Notes under the pieces: generated by a model
Told to the model about the DNA's origin: nothing
The model's input: the letters and a program-made list of their open reading frames with translations, nothing else
The model's database searches: none
Origin: Eutrigla gurnardus
Lineage: Eukaryota; Chordata; Actinopteri; Perciformes; Triglidae
Assembly: GCA_963514095.1 (NCBI GenBank)
Contig: OY741271.1
Span: 23,249,561-23,313,560 of the forward strand
Length of the DNA stretch: 64,000 bases
Direction: 5' to 3'
Made by a program: the position numbers and the translations under genes
Shown: one piece after another, positions 60,399 through 64,000 of the stretch
How positions within the stretch are numbered: the stretch's first letter is position 1
Layout of the letters: each line of letters opens with the position of its first letter

Positions 60399-61537
60399 AC
60401 ACCGCTCTGTGAGAAAAGGACTACGATCACACGAAACCGGACCCGCTGCTACTTATTCGTTTCACTACATATTAGAGGTGTGCTCTAGCATAAACACCCC
60501 TACAGAAGCACACACGGCCTGCGGCTGCACGGACTGGACGTAGCTGGTACAGGACATTCTGTTTGCGGCGTGACGTTCCTGTGTCTTATCCGACTCGTTT
60601 GCTTCTTCTCTTCTTTTTTGTAAATCGTCACATTGTTTACAAATGAGACAAGTCATGCATTGCGTTTCGAGCCTGTCGTTGCACAGATAATGTGTTGCTG
60701 ATAATCTGATTATGAAGGTGTGAATCAGCACCATGGACAGCACCCAAACAAACAAAGCATGTTGTAGACGTGAGTACTTGACTGTTTGTAAAAAAAAAAA
60801 AAAAGGAAAAAGAAAAAAAAGACGAGACTCCACAATTCAAGAGGGTTTCAATGAAATGATGGAAATAAATAAATCCAACACGTCCCTCAGAAAATACATC
60901 CGTTTCACAGGTCCTGTTTGTGTTGGCTCTGCAGCTCCGTTGTGTTATTAACTCTCCCACAGAGGAGCGGAATTTAAACGTAACAAACTAGAGCAATGTG
61001 CTGTTCCATTCAGCCAACAATGGGTCTTTGTGGAGGGACACGTAAACTCACATTTGGGAGGAAGTCGAGGACTAAAAAAAACTCAGACTGGAGCATTTTT
61101 GTAGGAGCAGTGCTCCGGAGAGGAGGAGAGGGAGGTGTTCCCCCCCCCCCCCCAAGTAGCCGAGCAGGGGTTAATACTCCCTCATTTCTCGGGCACCTCG
61201 GTGGCAGCAGTCTGCGAAATTTCCAGTATGCATGAACACAAGCTGGGAGCTGCTTTCTTCAAACCCAGCAGGACTCTCACAACTTTCTGACTTTTCTTCT
61301 TTTTTTTTCTTCTTTTATTTTTTACACCTGACGGATGTTTAACTCATCAGAACCCAATCCTTATCACTGCAGTGGAGTCGTCTGAACTAAACCGAGGTGA
61401 GGGAGGGGAAAGACTGCCCCTTGCCACAAAATAACCTGTAAGTAAAATGCGAGGTATGTGCACAGCGTCCTGCTGCACGAGCTGCTTCGGTCCCGCTGAC
61501 GACGTGAGACGTCTTGGAGTCTGAGACCTGAATTATT
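60399..61537. other. pfkfb1 3' UTR and itih6 upstream region
   Basis: AATAAA at 60864-60869 lies about 470 bases after the pfkfb1 stop. A C homopolymer (about 61140-61154) lies between the genes. itih6 promoter elements should lie near 61200-61500, but no clear TATA box is seen. Confidence 0.5.
60864..60869 (+). other. pfkfb1: Polyadenylation signal of pfkfb1
   Basis: AATAAA, immediately followed by an overlapping AATAAAT, in the 3' flank of pfkfb1. Use is inferred. Confidence 0.55.
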
Positions 61538-63536
61538 ATGGACATGATGACTTTAAAGATGAAGTGCATCCTGGTGTTCTTCACTTTGTATGTGCAAGAG
61601 GGATTATCAAGGACATATGAAGCAAACCTTGGAGCAGATATTCTTTTACAGGTACATCTTCCTTTTTATTTACCTTTTAATGTTCAGTTTAATGTCAGAA
61701 GTCATTGCTGGCTACAGTCTGTGCTACTTACACCTCTGTTAAAGCAGACCAAATCAAGGCAAGGACAGTGTAACAATAATATACATCACTTTTAAACAAG
61801 AACAGCAACACATATGTAGTGGAATTATTAGTCAATGTTGATGCCTAAATCAGCTTTTGCAGCTCCAATATACCCAAAAACTGACTCACTCAGCCAGAAG
61901 ATATAATATAGCCCCATTTCTTACATCAACTATATGATTTACACGTTTCCCTATAAATGGTTTCCACTCTTAAACCGTGTTTATGTTAAATTCCCAGCAA
62001 TGACCAGCCTATGTGGTCATGTATTGACACAGCAATGACTTTGTGTGCAAAATTAACATTTGAGAGCAAACCGTGCAGCCCCTCGCTGGCCATGTGTACA
62101 GTGAAAGCATTTATTTCCAGTTCCACTTCCCTCCATTCATGAATGGCTTTGATTCAGACTATTTTCACACAAAATCTTGACCCAACCCTCGCATGGACAG
62201 ATTGTGGAGATTAAAACATGGGGGGGTGGGGGTGCATATTGAACAAACGATGGTACTAATGAATGGTATTCTGCATCGTGTGCCATCGAGCTGAATCTTC
62301 CAAGCAATAGCCACTTGATGGACTTGTTTGTCTCTTTTCCAGAGAGCAAGACGTCAAAGCAAACCAACAAAAGCAGTGGTGAGTTCGTGCTGTTACGAAA
62401 TGTGTTGCGTAATATACCAAATAAGTGTTGATGGAAGATCTCTTGCAACAAAATATGTCACAACTCCCGTTAAACATGTATTTTAAAGATATGAATGTGA
62501 GTGGATTTCTATTATTTCTTTTAATGTGTCAGACTTTTTTTTAAGTTAAATATTGCAACACCTATTTCAGTGAAACCATGTGAAAAGTGCAGAGAGGAAA
62601 AGTCAACAACTCCCAGACATCCGAGGCACGACAGTACAGAACTTGAGTAAAAGTACTTTGTTGGTTTGAACCACTGATACGAAGTGACTTGCAGGGAAAC
62701 AACCGTCAGCACCTCTCGGGGGGTCATCAGTCGCTCCCCTGTGGTTCCCCCCCCCCAAGTACTGCAAGGCCTCCCCTGCATGCATACAGTAATTCAGTTT
62801 GTGTAGCACAAACCACAGTCTTCCTGAAGAACCAGAGAGCTGCAGGGCTGATGTGGCCCTCTTCCTCCTGCCTGTCGCCTCGTCCTGCAGTGATGTGGCG
62901 AGCGGTGACCGTATCGGTCTCAGCAGGCGCCGGCGTTCCCCGAGTAAACAGGAGGACAGAGGCGTTGTGGGGGGGTTAGCATCCATGGATGCCTTTTTAT
63001 AGACTGGTGGTCTGTGTGTCGCCACAAAGCTGGAAAAAAGGGCTGCTGTTCTGAGCTCATGAAAAGTTGACTTTTTGGTCAACAGGACGGCGATGCTGCA
63101 AACATATGATGAAACTACCCACAAGTAAAGGATTTCACTTTAAACATCTACGGCATTTAAATGCAAAGTACATCAAAACGCAGCTGTAATATGAATCCAG
63201 AAAAACAGTGAGAGGGAGTATTTGAATGCACCGTGGCTACTTTTTGAAACATACTTTTACTGAAGTAAAATGTTGAATAAGTAAAGAATCTGAATACTTC
63301 TTCCACCTTTGAGCTCCACAATTATATCTCGTCTCATCCAACCTCTTAGTGACTCATCCGTGTGTTTTGTGATGTCACCAGCTGAAGGTGACGGACTACC
63401 ATGTGAGGTGTTCAGTGGTGTCCCGCTATGCCGTCACCACAGTCCAGAGTTCAGTATGGAACCAGCTCCCCATCACCAAGGAAGCCGCCTTCGAGGTGGA
63501 CCTCCCCTCCTCTGCTTTCATCTCCAACTTCACCAT
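61538..63536 (+). CDS. itih6: Inter-alpha-trypsin inhibitor heavy chain 6, 5' part
   Basis: Secreted protein of the ITIH family; members have an N-terminal VIT domain and a vWA domain, and several bind hyaluronan. Three coding exons are present: 61538-61651 (signal peptide and start of the mature chain, 38 aa), 62343-62378 (12 aa, RARRQSKPTKAV) and 63382-63536 (VIT start, 51 codons plus two bases). Exon 3 reads SVVSRYAVTTVQSSVWNQ, then EAAFEVDLP and SAFISNFTM, matching the ITIH6 VIT segment I recall (STVVSRYAHTLVTS, then LPHLAFISNFTM). All junctions are GT-AG. The basic exon 2 resembles a processing site. The next exon was not found before the window ends, so the gene continues off the right edge. 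Being next to pfkfb1 in the same direction agrees with human Xp11.2 and favours itih6 over itih5. Confidence 0.85.
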
Positions 63537-64000
63537 GTAAGTCGCCGTGTTTTACTCCGTTTCCACCTCACTTCTTCCCGTATTTGTTCTTTCCATTTCA
63601 TTTACTTCTCTTACATCCCTGTGAACGTCAGGCAATGCAAACGATCTTTATTTACTCACTTTTTGGGGATGATATAAATTGAAATCGATAAAAAAAAGGA
63701 AATGTTCTCATTAATGGGCAGAATCCAGAAATAAAACTTCAGAAGAATTATGTCAGGAACTAGAATTCCGGTCCGGAGGAGAAATGCATAACTTGATTAC
63801 TGGAGAGGGAGCTTTGCTGACCGCTCTCTTTCAAGAAAAAAAAGAGAAAATTGCTATATATAAACAAAACAAATAAGTCAACATTGCAGGCCTAACACCA
63901 AACCTGGAGCTGGATCTTGGGAGCGGAAGCAGGTCAGGAGGCGGAGGAACCTGAGGGCAGATGAATACCAGGCTTTGTAAACGCAAGTCAGAAAGTTAAT
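63537..64000 (+). other. itih6: itih6 intron 3, no exon seen
   Basis: It follows the donor of exon 3 (ACCAT then GTAAGT). I find no continuation of the VIT domain on the plus strand before position 64000. Confidence 0.6.

Overview
The window is vertebrate nuclear DNA, almost certainly from a percomorph (spiny-rayed) teleost. Genes are split by GT-AG introns and AATAAA signals follow several stop codons. The repeats are fish-typical: Penelope-like elements, an L2-type LINE tail, a Tc1 remnant, a hAT MITE, CA/GT microsatellites and several anonymous families I associate with percomorph genomes. No operons, CRISPR arrays or bacterial features are present. Gene names come from reading the translated exons and recalling the families; no database search was run.

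Left block (about 1-37.6 kb): pkig (+), ada (-) and ccn5 (+). This is the order and orientation I recall for human 20q13.12 (PKIG, ADA, CCN5). pkig encodes a 78-residue PKA inhibitor in two coding exons. ada is a complete 11-coding-exon adenosine deaminase (360 aa) with all metal-binding and catalytic residues. ccn5 is a complete five-exon CCN gene that, unlike mammalian CCN5, still has a cystine-knot (CT) exon. A roughly 1.1-kb, 31-bp-unit minisatellite fills the intron in front of that exon.

Middle block (about 38-51.5 kb): a small array of intronless P2Y-like GPCR genes, with two intact copies and two decayed 3' fragments, followed by an intronless-coding UDP-glucuronosyltransferase on the minus strand. 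The two intact receptors are nearly identical in the membrane core but diverge in extracellular loop 2 and both termini.

Right block (about 55.5-64 kb): pfkfb1 (+; 14 coding exons, 474 aa, bifunctional 6-phosphofructo-2-kinase/fructose-2,6-bisphosphatase) and the first three coding exons of itih6 (+), which runs off the right edge. In human these two are near neighbours on Xp11.2, so the window joins two ancestral synteny blocks, with the P2Y/UGT cluster at the junction.

The genes are independently transcribed; no shared pathway is evident beyond a loose PKA theme (pkig inhibits PKA, and pfkfb1 keeps the N-terminal PKA-site context). Long gene-free stretches hold repeats or nothing I recognise. 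The clearest leads are the P2Y pair's loop-restricted divergence, the CT domain in ccn5, the higher-order minisatellite, and a 295-codon open frame of unknown meaning at 52.2-53.1 kb.
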